Assembly (NCBI RefSeq): GCF_026240635.1
Contig: NZ_CP110848.1
Span: forward strand, 746,501 to 810,500
From: Trichothermofontia sichuanensis B231
GTDB taxonomy: Bacteria; Cyanobacteriota; Cyanobacteriia; B231
Direction of reading: 5' to 3'
DNA length: 64,000 nt
Of the stretch, positions 53,274 to 62,271 are shown piece after piece; position 1 is the stretch's first letter, and every line of letters begins with the position of its first letter. Made by a program: the position numbers and the translations under genes. The notes beneath the pieces are model-generated. The model worked only from the letters and a program-made list of their open reading frames with translations, ran no database searches and was not told the DNA's origin.

Positions 53274-53714
53274 TCAGAACAGAGGCTGGCCTTTAATACG
53301 CTTACATAAGCGCAATTCTGTACCTTGCTCATTCCAATAGATTTGATCAAAAATCTGATACATAATGTATAAGCCGCGACCACATTCCCCTGGCTCTTCT
53401 TCAGTCAGCGTGAGGTCACGATCGCAGGTACATTGCTCGTCTGGGCAGAATCCTCGTCCTTGATCGGTAATAATCCACCAATACTGATCTTCAAAAACAA
53501 AGAATTGAACACAAACCTGTTTCTCTGGATCTAGACAGTTACCATGTTTGGCTGCGTTAACTAAGGCTTCCTGAAGCCCTAGCCGTAGTTCAAGTTGCCA
53601 AGCAGGGGGAACCTCTGCCAACAGTAAATCTAGGATTGGCGAAAGGTACAGCGTTGATGCAAAGCTAATGGTACTTTGCCGTTGACTAACACTACGGGGC
53701 GAGAGGGCAATCAC
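53274..53714 (-). CDS. RsbW/SpoIIAB-like anti-sigma factor ATPase
   Basis: A 146-residue HATPase_c protein. LRLGLQEALVNAAKHGN is the N-box, IITDQGRGF the G1-like box and GECGRGLYIMYQIFDQIYW the G2/lid region. Such serine kinases bind sigma factors or anti-anti-sigma proteins in partner switching. It is convergent with the dCache-HAMP gene (45-bp gap), suggesting one signalling module, though no STAS-domain or PP2C gene is present. Start is GTG 53714. Confidence 0.88.
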   Translation of the reverse strand: MIALSPRSVSQRQSTISFASTLYLSPILDLLLAEVPPAWQLELRLGLQEALVNAAKHGNCLDPEKQVCVQFFVFEDQYWWIITDQGRGFCPDEQCTCDRDLTLTEEEPGECGRGLYIMYQIFDQIYWNEQGTELRLCKRIKGQPLF

Positions 53715-54025
53715 TCACACAACCTCACACACTTCAAATGCATAGGATGCATAAAAAAGCCTTGTGCCTCCCTGAGCTGCCTGTGCTGAGTTAGAACTGG
53801 GTCGCGAACCATCAATGCTTAACCTGTTCCGATTTTACCATAGCCTGCTTTTTCCTGACGACCTCAGTATCCCCCAAGGGGGCACTGCCCCCTGCCTTCC
53901 CCCAGACCGTTTGCTCCGTTACCCCCCGTACCCAGAATTCGTCTATCGTTAAAGAGAATTGTCTATCAATCCGCACCTCCAATCGCTGGGAGTGTTGCCG
54001 ACCACTGCTGACTATTTCAGATGTC
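53715..54025. other. Divergent intergenic region with hairpin
   Basis: 311 bp between the anti-sigma gene and map. GGGGGCA-C-TGCCCCC (about 53879-53893) forms a short perfect hairpin. It must hold both promoters. No gene seen. Confidence 0.5.
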
Positions 54026-54787
54026 ATGAAAACAGAACCGATCGTCCTTCTCTCGCAACGTGAAATTGCTAAAATGCGGCGGGCTGGCCAACTGGCGGCT
54101 GCTCTCCTCGACTACTTGGAGCCGTTTGTCCAACCAGGGGTGACTACCCAGGAACTCAACGATCGGGCGGAGGCATGGACCCGGAAACACGGTGCTAGAA
54201 GTGCACCCCTGGGGTACAACGGGTTTCCGAAGTCTATTTGCACCAGTGTCAATGAAGTAGTCTGCCACGGTATTCCCAGTCCCAAGCAGGTTTTGCGGGA
54301 GGGCGACATTATCAATATCGATGTAACCCCGATCGTGGATAACTACCACGGGGATACCTCGCGTACCTTCTTCGTGGGTGAGCCGGACACCAAGGCCCGA
54401 CGCCTGGTTGAGGTTACCGAGGTCTGTCTCTACCGGGGGATTGCTGCCGTGAAACCAGGGGCACGGGTGGGGGACATTGGGGCGGCTATTCAAGCGTATG
54501 CCGAGGCTCACGGTTTTTCAGTTGTGCGTGATTTCGTCGGCCACGGGATCAATACCGTTTTTCATACTGAACCCCAAATTCCCCACTATGGACAAGCGGG
54601 CAAGGGCCGGAAGCTGCGAGCGGGGATGGTCTTCACGATCGAGCCGATGATCAATGAGGGCACGCATGAGGTTGAGATCCTCAGTGATGGCTGGACAGCC
54701 GTTACCCGCGATCGCAAACGATCGGCCCAGTTTGAGCACACGGTAGCTGTTACAGAAGAGGGGGTGGAAATCCTAACATTACCCTAG
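54026..54787 (+). CDS. map: Methionine aminopeptidase, type I
   Basis: A 253-residue pita-bread-fold metalloprotease that removes the initiator Met. The metal ligands are visible in order: Asp in NIDVTPIVDNYHGDTSRTF (two), His in GHGINTVFHTEPQIPHYG, Glu in FTIEPMI and Glu in SAQFEHTVAV; the substrate His is in VCHGIPS. Length is typical. ATG 54026 follows ATTTCAGATGTC without a strong ribosome site. It stands alone, between the divergent anti-sigma gene and a peptidoglycan-binding protein gene. Confidence 0.97.
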   Translation: MKTEPIVLLSQREIAKMRRAGQLAAALLDYLEPFVQPGVTTQELNDRAEAWTRKHGARSAPLGYNGFPKSICTSVNEVVCHGIPSPKQVLREGDIINIDVTPIVDNYHGDTSRTFFVGEPDTKARRLVEVTEVCLYRGIAAVKPGARVGDIGAAIQAYAEAHGFSVVRDFVGHGINTVFHTEPQIPHYGQAGKGRKLRAGMVFTIEPMINEGTHEVEILSDGWTAVTRDRKRSAQFEHTVAVTEEGVEILTLP

Positions 54788-54977
54788 GGAGCATGGGGTT
54801 AAGCAACATACGGGGTAAGGGGTGGCAACTTTGCGGCAAATCGATTAGGATAACCCTGCTGACGGCCTAAGCAGAGGATGGGAAACGATGACTGGAAACC
54901 TGCGGCGGTACTACCGGAAGCACACAGTGGCGTGCCAAGGCAATCAAGGATTGGCCAGTGGTAGGGAGGTTTCCCCG

Positions 54978-55883
54978 ATGAGACGTTGCGCGAACGTGAG
55001 GGGCCTCGGTATCGTGGTGAGTCTCCTGGTCAGCTTAGGGGTCGGCGTAGGGGCCTATGGCCAAAGTCCTAGTCTGCCGAGTCCGAGTTCGAGCAGCGCC
55101 GGCCCTGGGGGGGAGGGCGGCGTGCCGATCGTACCGCGGGCAACCTTGCAAGTCGGTAGCGAAGGGGCCGACGTGCTAGAGCTACAGGCAACGCTCAAAT
55201 TACTAGGATTCTATGGTGGCGAGGTCAGTGGTCGTTATGATGAGGCGACGGCTGCCGCTGTCACCCAATTTCAACAGGCGGCTGGGTTACCAGCGGAGGG
55301 GGTGATGCGGCCTGAGAGTTGGACGCGCCTTTTCCCGAGTCTGTTAACTCTATCGCCTCCATTAGCGGCGCCGGGTGATCCCCAGGTGGCACCGGTACCC
55401 GCTAGCGCTGCCAATCCTCCCTCGTCCCAGGCCCCGACCTCGGCAGGGGGGGGCGAGTCTGCCCCAATTATACCGCCTGCGACGCCTCCTGGGGGTAGGG
55501 GGGGTGAAGCGGCGGCAGTACCGGCATCTTCTGCAACGGCGACGGCAACGGCGACGACGACGAATTCTCCAACAACGAATTCTCCAACAACGGCCCATCC
55601 CAGCACTGGTCCGACGGAGGCTACCTCGTCGACCTCTGCGGTGGTGGCGGCGACAACGGCCCCATCTGCCGCGATCGATTTACCTATTCTCCGGCAGGGG
55701 ATGCATGGGCCAGCGGTGGTTCGTTTGCAAGAGCGGCTACGGGTCATTGGGGTGTTTGACGGGGTCGTGGATGGCATTTTTGGCGCAGAAACACTGGCTG
55801 CGGTGAAGGCTGCTCAAACCAAATTCCAGGTGGATCCCGATGGGGTTGTGGGGCCTGTGACTTGGGCTGCCTTATTGCGCTGA
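54978..55883 (+). CDS. Secreted protein with two peptidoglycan-binding domains
   Basis: A 301-residue protein. It has a signal peptide (MRRCANVRGLGIVVSLLVSLG ... AYGQS), a first PG_binding_1 domain at about 60-115 (GADVLELQATLKLLGFYGGEVSGRYD), a Pro/Ala/Thr-rich linker with a tandem NSPT repeat (about 195-200), and a second PG_binding_1 domain at about 235-300 (GPAVVRLQERLRVIGVFDGVVDGIFG). There is no catalytic domain, so it probably serves to attach to the cell wall. I chose ATG 54978, which has GGGAGG eight bases upstream and gives a clean signal peptide; ATG 54888 would add 30 residues. Confidence 0.85.
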   Translation: MRRCANVRGLGIVVSLLVSLGVGVGAYGQSPSLPSPSSSSAGPGGEGGVPIVPRATLQVGSEGADVLELQATLKLLGFYGGEVSGRYDEATAAAVTQFQQAAGLPAEGVMRPESWTRLFPSLLTLSPPLAAPGDPQVAPVPASAANPPSSQAPTSAGGGESAPIIPPATPPGGRGGEAAAVPASSATATATATTTNSPTTNSPTTAHPSTGPTEATSSTSAVVAATTAPSAAIDLPILRQGMHGPAVVRLQERLRVIGVFDGVVDGIFGAETLAAVKAAQTKFQVDPDGVVGPVTWAALLR

Positions 55884-56010
55884 AGGGGGAGTGGGGTTAT
55901 TTCCTGATTAGGGGCGATCGGTGTGAAGAAAGGAGTAATCGCTGCTTGCAGCGTGCGAGCTACTTTCGTCATTAGCCTGTCAATCAGCTATTCCCTTGAG
56001 GCCACCGAGC

Positions 56011-59000
56011 ATGGAGAAGCAGCCCCAAAAGTCAACGGGTAAGTCGTCGCCATCCCAGACTCCCTCCCGGACTGCCAAGGCGAAGAAGTCAAAGTTGGAT
56101 GACAAAGGGAGTAAGACTGCTGCGGCTAAATCGGCCCCGGCGAAGTCGGCCAGCGCTTCCAAAGCTGCCGCCCAACCCCAGGCGAAGCCTAAGGATACGA
56201 CTAAGTTGCTAGAGGTGTTGGAGTATCTTTCCCTGGCCGGGGCCGGGGCTGGGGCGATCGCGGCTGTCACGCTACAACAGTCCCTCTTGGCTTCAGCACC
56301 GCTAACGGTTGCCATGCTCCTGAACCTGGTGAACCGACGGCGGGCTGATCAGGACCTGAGCAACCAGACCGCTGCGACGCTGAAAAAACTGGATCAACGG
56401 CTCACAGAGGATGTACAGTTTTTGGGACAACGGGTGTTAGCCCTCCCTACCCCAGAGGCCCTCAACACTGCCCAGGAAGCCCTCGTGCGTAAAAATAAGG
56501 AAGCGATCGCGACCCTGCGGACAGAGATGGATAACCGCTTGAAGCCGATCGAGTCTTTGGGCCTTAATTCTATTCGGGAAGATCTGGCTCAGATCACGAG
56601 TCAACTTCAAAGTAAATGGACAGAAGTGCGGGAATCGCTCGATGGAATTACCCGTTACCTGGAGAGCTTACCGACCTCAGTACGGGTCGATCGCCTGGAA
56701 ACCTCCCTGAGCGCTCTGACTGCTGAGGTAGAGCAACTGCAAACCAGTTTTCAGGATTTTGCCAGGCAACCGGATATCAAGTCGATTCAGGAGCAGATTA
56801 ACCAGCTACACCGACGCTTTAACAACCTTCCCCCGCCCTTTAACCCCGTTGCGTTGCAACAGGAAGTCGTTGGTCTTGTTTCGGCAGTAGCAACCCTGGT
56901 TCCCAAACGGGAATTTACAACCCTGGCCTCGGAGGTGGCTCAACTGCGGGCGCAACAGGAGTCCCTGGAAGAGGCGACGGCTCCCTACGATCGCGAGATT
57001 AAGAGCCTACGCAGCCAACTGGATGATCTCAGCCAGAGATTCCAAACACGGGAGGAATTGGATACCCTGGAAAAGGTTCGGGGGGCATTGGCCCTTTTGC
57101 AAAAACGCATAGAGCAAATCGCCCAGGCCCAGAGTCCGGAGAGTTTGGCTGCCAGGGTGCAGTCCCTTACCACGGCCCAACTATCGGCGCAGTTACGCCC
57201 CCTGCAAGTCCAAGTGGAGCAGGTTCAACAGGTTATCAGCACCCTGGACGCACAGGCTCAAAGCCTCCAGACTCGCATCGAGCTGATCACCCAGCTTCAG
57301 GGTCAACTGGTTGAGGTTCAGCAGTTGGCACAACGCCTGGAACAACAACAAGCTGCTTTAGCCACAGAGCTCACCCAGACCGCAACCACGCTCGTTACTG
57401 AGCAGGTCCAGTCCTACCTCAGTCACCTCCAGCCGTCCTTGCCGGCTGCCGTTAGCAGTTCCCCCGATCATCCGGAGGAAGCGATCGCGGGGATTGCCAA
57501 TTTACAGCAGCAATTAACCCAACTCACCCATCGCCTTGAACAATTGGAAGAGCGGACTGAAGGAACCGAAGTCGCTGTTATCCTGCCGGAAATTTCGATG
57601 CTACGGCAGCAATTTGACTATCTGGTCGATCGGGTTGAGCGCCTGGAAAGTAGCTTAAGCGCAGAGGTTACACCGACCGCAACTAGGGTGATTACGACTG
57701 CGATCGATCCTCTCCGGCAGCAATTACAGCAATTATCGGAACGGATTGATCATTTGCAGGCGATCGCGTCCCAGTCAGGAACTGTCACTGAGGAAATCGT
57801 TCTTAATTGGCTCAATACGATCAACCGCCATCTGCCCACCCTTGCCCCCGGTGAAAGCCACCAACTTCTCTTCGACCCCTTCGCCAGCAGTTCCCAAGTC
57901 TTGCAGGAAGCCCTTCGACAGGTCCGCAAGCGCTTGCTCCTCGTCTGTCCCTGGTCCACCTATCAGGAACTGGGTTCCAGCTTGCTCACCCAGTTAGCGA
58001 CCCTACTGGAGCGAGGGGTGCAGGTTGATATCGGGTGGAGTATCCGCCAGCTGCCGGCGGTGGATCTGGCCAGTAACGGGGTAGACTCAGCCTCTAGACC
58101 TGGGTGCGTCGGTGATGAGATCACGATTCCCGATACCAGTCCCCTCTATCCCCTCGAAGAACTGCGGCAGTCTTACCCCAAGCAGATGCGCATTCGTGCC
58201 CTAGACACCCAGGAACATTTTCTGGTTTGCGATCGTGCCTTTGCTTTGATCGGCGGCTATCCGTGGTCCTATCTGGCCGCAACCGCCCCTGATCTGAGTG
58301 ATACCCTGCCCCTTACCCCCGATTCCCAGGGACCCCTACGGGGGATTGGCCTCAAAACCACAGATCCTCGAATTATTCAATTGTTGATTGACCGTTTCCA
58401 AGCTCCGCAGCCCAATGGCGTTCGTCATCCCGTCGAGTCGAGGGTCACCGCCCATGACTCTGCGGCCCTGCCCGGACGAGTAGAGGGTACGGCTGCTCAA
58501 GTAGCGGTTCCTGGCCATGCCCGTAGTCAATACGACGCTCCTGCCCAGACACGACACGAACCGGAAGCGTCAGATGAAGCGTCAGATGCGAGTTTGGTCG
58601 AGCCGCCCTTAGATGATGTGGCCTATAACAATCATGGACTGGTCCGGTACGACCAAGGCGATAAGCAAGGGGCGATCGCCGACTTTTCCAAGGCGGTGGA
58701 ACTCAATCCCCGCAATGCCACGGCCTACTGTAACCGGGGGATTGCCCATGCTGATCTAGGGGACAAGCGCAGTGCGCTCAGTGATTTTGATACGGCTCTG
58801 ACCATCGATCCCAATCTGGCAATCGCCTACAATCACCGGGGGTTAGTGTATTCCGATCTCGGAGATAAGCGGCAGGCGATCGCGGACTACAGTGAGGCGA
58901 TTCGGATTCAACCCGACTATACCACGGCCTACTTTAACCGCGGGGCGGCTCGCTCCAAAATTGGCGACTTCCAGGGAGCGATCGCGGACTACAGCGAGGC

Positions 59001-59514
59001 GATTCGGCTCAAACCCGACTATGCCACAGCCTACTTCAATCGAGGATTTGCCTATCAACAAATCGGGGACAAGGCCGCCGCCCTCGCCGATTATGATCAA
59101 GCCCTTCAGGCTGATCCCCAGTTTGCTGCTGCCTATAACAATCGGGGATTTGTGCGCTATGAAATGGGTGATACAACGGGGGCAATCGCCGACTTTGATC
59201 GTGCCCTGCGCCTCAACCCGGACTTCACCAATGCCTACAACAATCGAGGGGTGGTGTACTCCCGCCTGCATGACTACGAAGCCGCCATTGCCGACTTTGA
59301 TCGGGCGATTGCGATTAGCCCCACCTTCGCCAATGCCTACCACAATCGTGGCTTGGCCCGGTCTAAACTAGGGGATACCGCCGGGGCAATTAAGGATCTA
59401 CAAGCTGCCGTGCGTCACTTCTCGGATCAGGGGGATCAACTCAACTGTCAGCAAGCTCTGAAATCCCTCAAAAAGCTGAATCAAAGAATGCATGAAATGC
59501 ATGAGTTTATATAG
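56011..59514 (+). CDS. Large coiled-coil protein with C-terminal TPR repeats
   Basis: A 1167-residue protein. It begins with a Lys/Ser/Ala-rich basic tail (1-55), a hydrophobic segment (about 65-100), and a very long coiled coil (about 115-590). A globular region at about 600-790 (QLLFDPFASSSQVLQEALRQVRKRLLLVCPW ... ALIGGYPWSY) recalls phospholipase-D-like domains without clear HKD motifs. Eight TPR units (about 870-1145, each with AYxNRG...GD..GAIADY) make up the C-terminus. TPRs bind partner proteins; the membrane segment suggests an anchored scaffold. ATG 56011 is preferred to TTG 55996. Function unknown. Confidence 0.85.
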   Translation: MEKQPQKSTGKSSPSQTPSRTAKAKKSKLDDKGSKTAAAKSAPAKSASASKAAAQPQAKPKDTTKLLEVLEYLSLAGAGAGAIAAVTLQQSLLASAPLTVAMLLNLVNRRRADQDLSNQTAATLKKLDQRLTEDVQFLGQRVLALPTPEALNTAQEALVRKNKEAIATLRTEMDNRLKPIESLGLNSIREDLAQITSQLQSKWTEVRESLDGITRYLESLPTSVRVDRLETSLSALTAEVEQLQTSFQDFARQPDIKSIQEQINQLHRRFNNLPPPFNPVALQQEVVGLVSAVATLVPKREFTTLASEVAQLRAQQESLEEATAPYDREIKSLRSQLDDLSQRFQTREELDTLEKVRGALALLQKRIEQIAQAQSPESLAARVQSLTTAQLSAQLRPLQVQVEQVQQVISTLDAQAQSLQTRIELITQLQGQLVEVQQLAQRLEQQQAALATELTQTATTLVTEQVQSYLSHLQPSLPAAVSSSPDHPEEAIAGIANLQQQLTQLTHRLEQLEERTEGTEVAVILPEISMLRQQFDYLVDRVERLESSLSAEVTPTATRVITTAIDPLRQQLQQLSERIDHLQAIASQSGTVTEEIVLNWLNTINRHLPTLAPGESHQLLFDPFASSSQVLQEALRQVRKRLLLVCPWSTYQELGSSLLTQLATLLERGVQVDIGWSIRQLPAVDLASNGVDSASRPGCVGDEITIPDTSPLYPLEELRQSYPKQMRIRALDTQEHFLVCDRAFALIGGYPWSYLAATAPDLSDTLPLTPDSQGPLRGIGLKTTDPRIIQLLIDRFQAPQPNGVRHPVESRVTAHDSAALPGRVEGTAAQVAVPGHARSQYDAPAQTRHEPEASDEASDASLVEPPLDDVAYNNHGLVRYDQGDKQGAIADFSKAVELNPRNATAYCNRGIAHADLGDKRSALSDFDTALTIDPNLAIAYNHRGLVYSDLGDKRQAIADYSEAIRIQPDYTTAYFNRGAARSKIGDFQGAIADYSEAIRLKPDYATAYFNRGFAYQQIGDKAAALADYDQALQADPQFAAAYNNRGFVRYEMGDTTGAIADFDRALRLNPDFTNAYNNRGVVYSRLHDYEAAIADFDRAIAISPTFANAYHNRGLARSKLGDTAGAIKDLQAAVRHFSDQGDQLNCQQALKSLKKLNQRMHEMHEFI

Positions 59515-59522
59515 GCACCCAG

Positions 59523-59910
59523 GCTCTCCTAGTTTAGGGTGGGGTAGTTTAGAGTGGGGGGCTGCGTACTCCCACCCCAAACTCAACCTTGCCGATCGTT
59601 TATAGCCTTTACCTAATGCCTTTACCTAATTTACTCAGTACATATGATCAATCCCAATAAGAACGATACAGTTTTGCACTCCCCTCTCCCAGAGCGGGAG
59701 AGGGGCTGGGGGTGAGGGGGCTGTTTCAGCCTAAATTCAATGACTATAGTTATGGATCTCGATCCTACCCGCAGACCTCATCCCCCAACCCCTTCTCCCA
59801 AATGGGGCGAAGGAAACCCTCACCCTACCCTTATAAAATGTACTTTATGATTAAGGTAAAGGCTGCATTTGGTGGTGCTTATACTGTTTACACCCAAATC
59901 TCAGAAGAGC
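59523..59910. mobile_element. Diverged MITE split by nested dispersed repeats
   Basis: The left part (59523-59605) has GGCTCTCCTAGTTT, a CCCACCCCAAACTC hairpin arm and CCGATCGTTTAT, as in the 112-bp MITE. The right end (59887-59910, ATACTGTTTACACCCAAATC then CAGAAGAGCC) is the other MITE terminus. Between them lie an inverted member of the 34808/50428 repeat family (about 59618-59750) and an inverted copy of the 25326 repeat (59757-59876). The structure looks like repeats inserted into an old MITE. No gene is present. Confidence 0.7.
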
Positions 59911-59946
59911 CAAAAGAATTGGTCTGCACAGGGGACAATCAGTAGC

Positions 59947-61230
59947 CTAGCGAACCCGATAGCCAATGTCGGAACGGTAGTAGCGATCGGCAAAGTCGAT
60001 TTGGGCGATCGCCCCATAGACCCGGTCAAATGCCTGATCAAAGGTATCCCCCACAGCGGTAACGGCTAGGACCCGTCCCCCACTGGTGACCAGTGTGGGG
60101 GGATCAACTGCGGTATTTAGCCGCGTCCCGGCATGGAAGACCACGGCTCCAGTTTGGGCAGCGGCGTCTAGCCCCGTAATGATATCTCCCTGACGGTAAT
60201 CACCGGGATAGCCCCCAGCGGCCATAACCACACAGGCCGATGCCCCCGATCGCCACTGAATGGGGGGCAAATCGGCAAGACTACCCTGGGCACAGGCCCA
60301 ACAGAGGGTTTCCAGGGGGGTCTCCAGCAGGGGTAAGATCGCCTGGATTTCCGGATCCCCAAAGCGGCAGTTAAACTCAATTACCTTCGGCACCCCGCTG
60401 GGCGTAATGATCAGACCTGCATAGAGAACCCCCCGATAGTCGATCCCGCGTGCTTGCAGGGCCTGGAGGGTGGGGTGCAAAATTTCGACTTGCACCCGCT
60501 CAGCCAGGGCAGGGGTCATCAGCGGGACCGGGGCATAGGCTCCCATCCCCCCCGTATTGGGTCCCGTATCGCCAACGCCAATTCGCTTATGATCCTGGGC
60601 GCTAATCAGCGGTCGGATCGTTTGGCCATCGGTGAGGGCTAGCACCGAGACCTCTTCGCCCACGAGGCACTCTTCAATTACTAGCGTTCGCCCCGCTGCG
60701 CCAAATTTCCCCGACATGGCTTCATCAATAGCCGTCTTCGCCATCGCCAGGGTCGTGGCCACGGTCACTCCCTTCCCCGCTGCTAACCCATCAGCCTTGA
60801 TCACGATCGGAACCCCCTGGGCCTGGACATAGGCATGGGCCGCCGCCGCATCGGTAAAGACCTGGGCCTGGGCGGTGGGAATCCCCGCCGCCTGCATCAG
60901 GGCCTTGGCCCAAGCTTTACTCGACTCGATCTGGGCACCGGCCTGGGTAGGGCCAAAGACTAACAAACCGGCCTGTTGCAGGCGATCGCTGATCCCCTGG
61001 GAGAGGGGCAGTTCCGGCCCCACGATCACTAAATCGATCCCCTGTTCCTGGGCAAACTGGACGATCGCGTTAAAATCATCACTTTTGAGCGCCACATTCT
61101 GACAGCGCTCGAGGGTTGCGGTTCCCCCATTCCCCGGCAAACAAAACACTTGCTCAACCCCTGCCGACTGGACTAACTTCCAGCAAAGCGCGTGTTCCCG
61201 CCCACCACTACCAATGACTAAAACCTTCAC
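59947..61230 (-). CDS. purD: Phosphoribosylamine-glycine ligase
   Basis: A 427-residue ATP-grasp enzyme (GARS) for the second step of purine synthesis. KVLVIGSGGREHALCWKL at the start, GPELPLSQGISD, IVIKADGLAAGKGVTVA (ATP-binding), EECLVGEEVSVLALTDG, GDTGPNTGGMGAYAP (signature) and EFNCRFGDPEIQAILPLL are all present. I begin at GTG 61230, where the family starts; GTG 61242 would add four residues. It lies 53 bp from aroQ on the same strand and may be co-transcribed. Confidence 0.97.
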   Translation of the reverse strand: MKVLVIGSGGREHALCWKLVQSAGVEQVFCLPGNGGTATLERCQNVALKSDDFNAIVQFAQEQGIDLVIVGPELPLSQGISDRLQQAGLLVFGPTQAGAQIESSKAWAKALMQAAGIPTAQAQVFTDAAAAHAYVQAQGVPIVIKADGLAAGKGVTVATTLAMAKTAIDEAMSGKFGAAGRTLVIEECLVGEEVSVLALTDGQTIRPLISAQDHKRIGVGDTGPNTGGMGAYAPVPLMTPALAERVQVEILHPTLQALQARGIDYRGVLYAGLIITPSGVPKVIEFNCRFGDPEIQAILPLLETPLETLCWACAQGSLADLPPIQWRSGASACVVMAAGGYPGDYRQGDIITGLDAAAQTGAVVFHAGTRLNTAVDPPTLVTSGGRVLAVTAVGDTFDQAFDRVYGAIAQIDFADRYYRSDIGYRVR

Positions 61231-61283
61231 CGTACCGACCACCTGCCAAACGCCGCCTTCAATAGTACGCCAATCTGTAGCCC

Positions 61284-61733
61284 CTAGGCAGCATGATGGG
61301 TACGCAGGTAATGGGCGAGAGCCAGTAACCCCAACCGGTAACTATCAGCCCCGAAGCCACAAATTTGACCGATCGCCACGGGAGCAATATAAGAATGATG
61401 ACGAAAAGCTTCTCGCTGGTGGATATTACTCAGGTGAACCTCCACCGTAGGAATCGCTACTGCCGCGATCGCATCGCGAATCGCCACGCTCGTATGGGTA
61501 TAGGCACCGGGATTGATCACAATGCCTTGGTGGACATTCCAAGCGGATTGGATATAATCGACCAGCACGCCCTCGTGGTTAGACTGGACGGCTGTCACCG
61601 CTAAACCCAAGCGTTGCCCTTCAGCGATCAGGGTCTGGTTGATCTCATCTAAAGTGGTGGCCCCATAAATAGCCGGTTCACGCCGCCCTAAAAAATTCAA
61701 ATTGGGGCCATGAACAACTAAGACACTGGTCAC
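61284..61733 (-). CDS. aroQ: Type II 3-dehydroquinate dehydratase
   Basis: A 149-residue protein for the third step of the shikimate pathway. [22 protein letters not shown] contains the active-site Asn, Arg and Tyr region, [51 protein letters not shown] (catalytic His) are standard. The enzyme forms dodecamers. The start is GTG 61733, preceded by no clear ribosome site. Upstream, after about 120 bp, is a small gene on the same strand. Confidence 0.97.
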   Translation of the reverse strand: MTSVLVVHGPNLNFLGRREPAIYGATTLDEINQTLIAEGQRLGLAVTAVQSNHEGVLVDYIQSAWNVHQGIVINPGAYTHTSVAIRDAIAAVAIPTVEVHLSNIHQREAFRHHSYIAPVAIGQICGFGADSYRLGLLALAHYLRTHHAA

Positions 61734-61855
61734 ACAAAGGCTCCCGTCAAGGTGAATCGCGTGAGTTGTCTGCGACTAACTTGGGCAGATCTCTCTTCTC
61801 AGGCCGATGCTGACACCGGCTGTTGCCCGTGATTAAAGGTTACCCGTAGCTAGCC

Positions 61856-61993
61856 CTAACGCAGCCGACGATCGTCAACCGGGATCGGAATTGGAACTGG
61901 CTCTGCTTCCGGCTCTTGTGGACCCAAGAGAGCATCAAGTAAACGACGCGCCCACGCTTTCAGCTTTTCAATCAAAGTATCAATGTAGTCCAT
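61856..61993 (-). CDS. Small basic-acidic conserved-looking protein, 45 residues
   Basis: A 45-codon gene: MDYIDTLIEKLKAWARRLLD begins an amphipathic helix, then LLGPQEPEAEP and a Pro/Val/Ile segment ending VDDRRLR. The helix followed by a PxP tail is organised as in a real protein, not random sequence, and I believe similar short proteins occur in other cyanobacteria. GGAG lies 11 bases before the ATG. Function unknown; a membrane-surface helix is possible. Confidence 0.55.
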   Translation of the reverse strand: MDYIDTLIEKLKAWARRLLDALLGPQEPEAEPVPIPIPVDDRRLR

Positions 61994-62204
61994 TAACCAA
62001 ATGGCTCCTTTAAGTCGATCTAGACGCTGCTGGCGGCTGGAGACAGGAACAGTTCCAAGGCTGCTGTCTTTAACCTGGATCGGTTGAACCTAGATCAGGC
62101 ATCCCGCGATCGGGCATTGATCTGGGATCGCTGTTTCCATCATAACGAATTGACACAAATGTTCAAGGTTGTTCCTATTGAATTTGTCTTGAATTTAGGA
62201 TTCC

Positions 62205-62268
62205 GGCTTTCCTGAGTTGATGGTGCAGGTGGGTAGCACCTCCACCATCAACTCAGCGTTTCCAATCG
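62205..62268 (-). mobile_element. MITE fragment at the cinA 3' end
   Basis: GGCTTTCCTGAGTTGATGGTG, a hairpin (TGAGTTGATGGTG and CACCATCAACTCA arms) and GCGTTTCCAATCGTTT match the hairpin half of the MITE family; the other half is missing and cinA coding sequence begins. The hairpin lies just after the cinA stop and may act as its terminator. Confidence 0.7.
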
Positions 62269-62271
62269 TTT

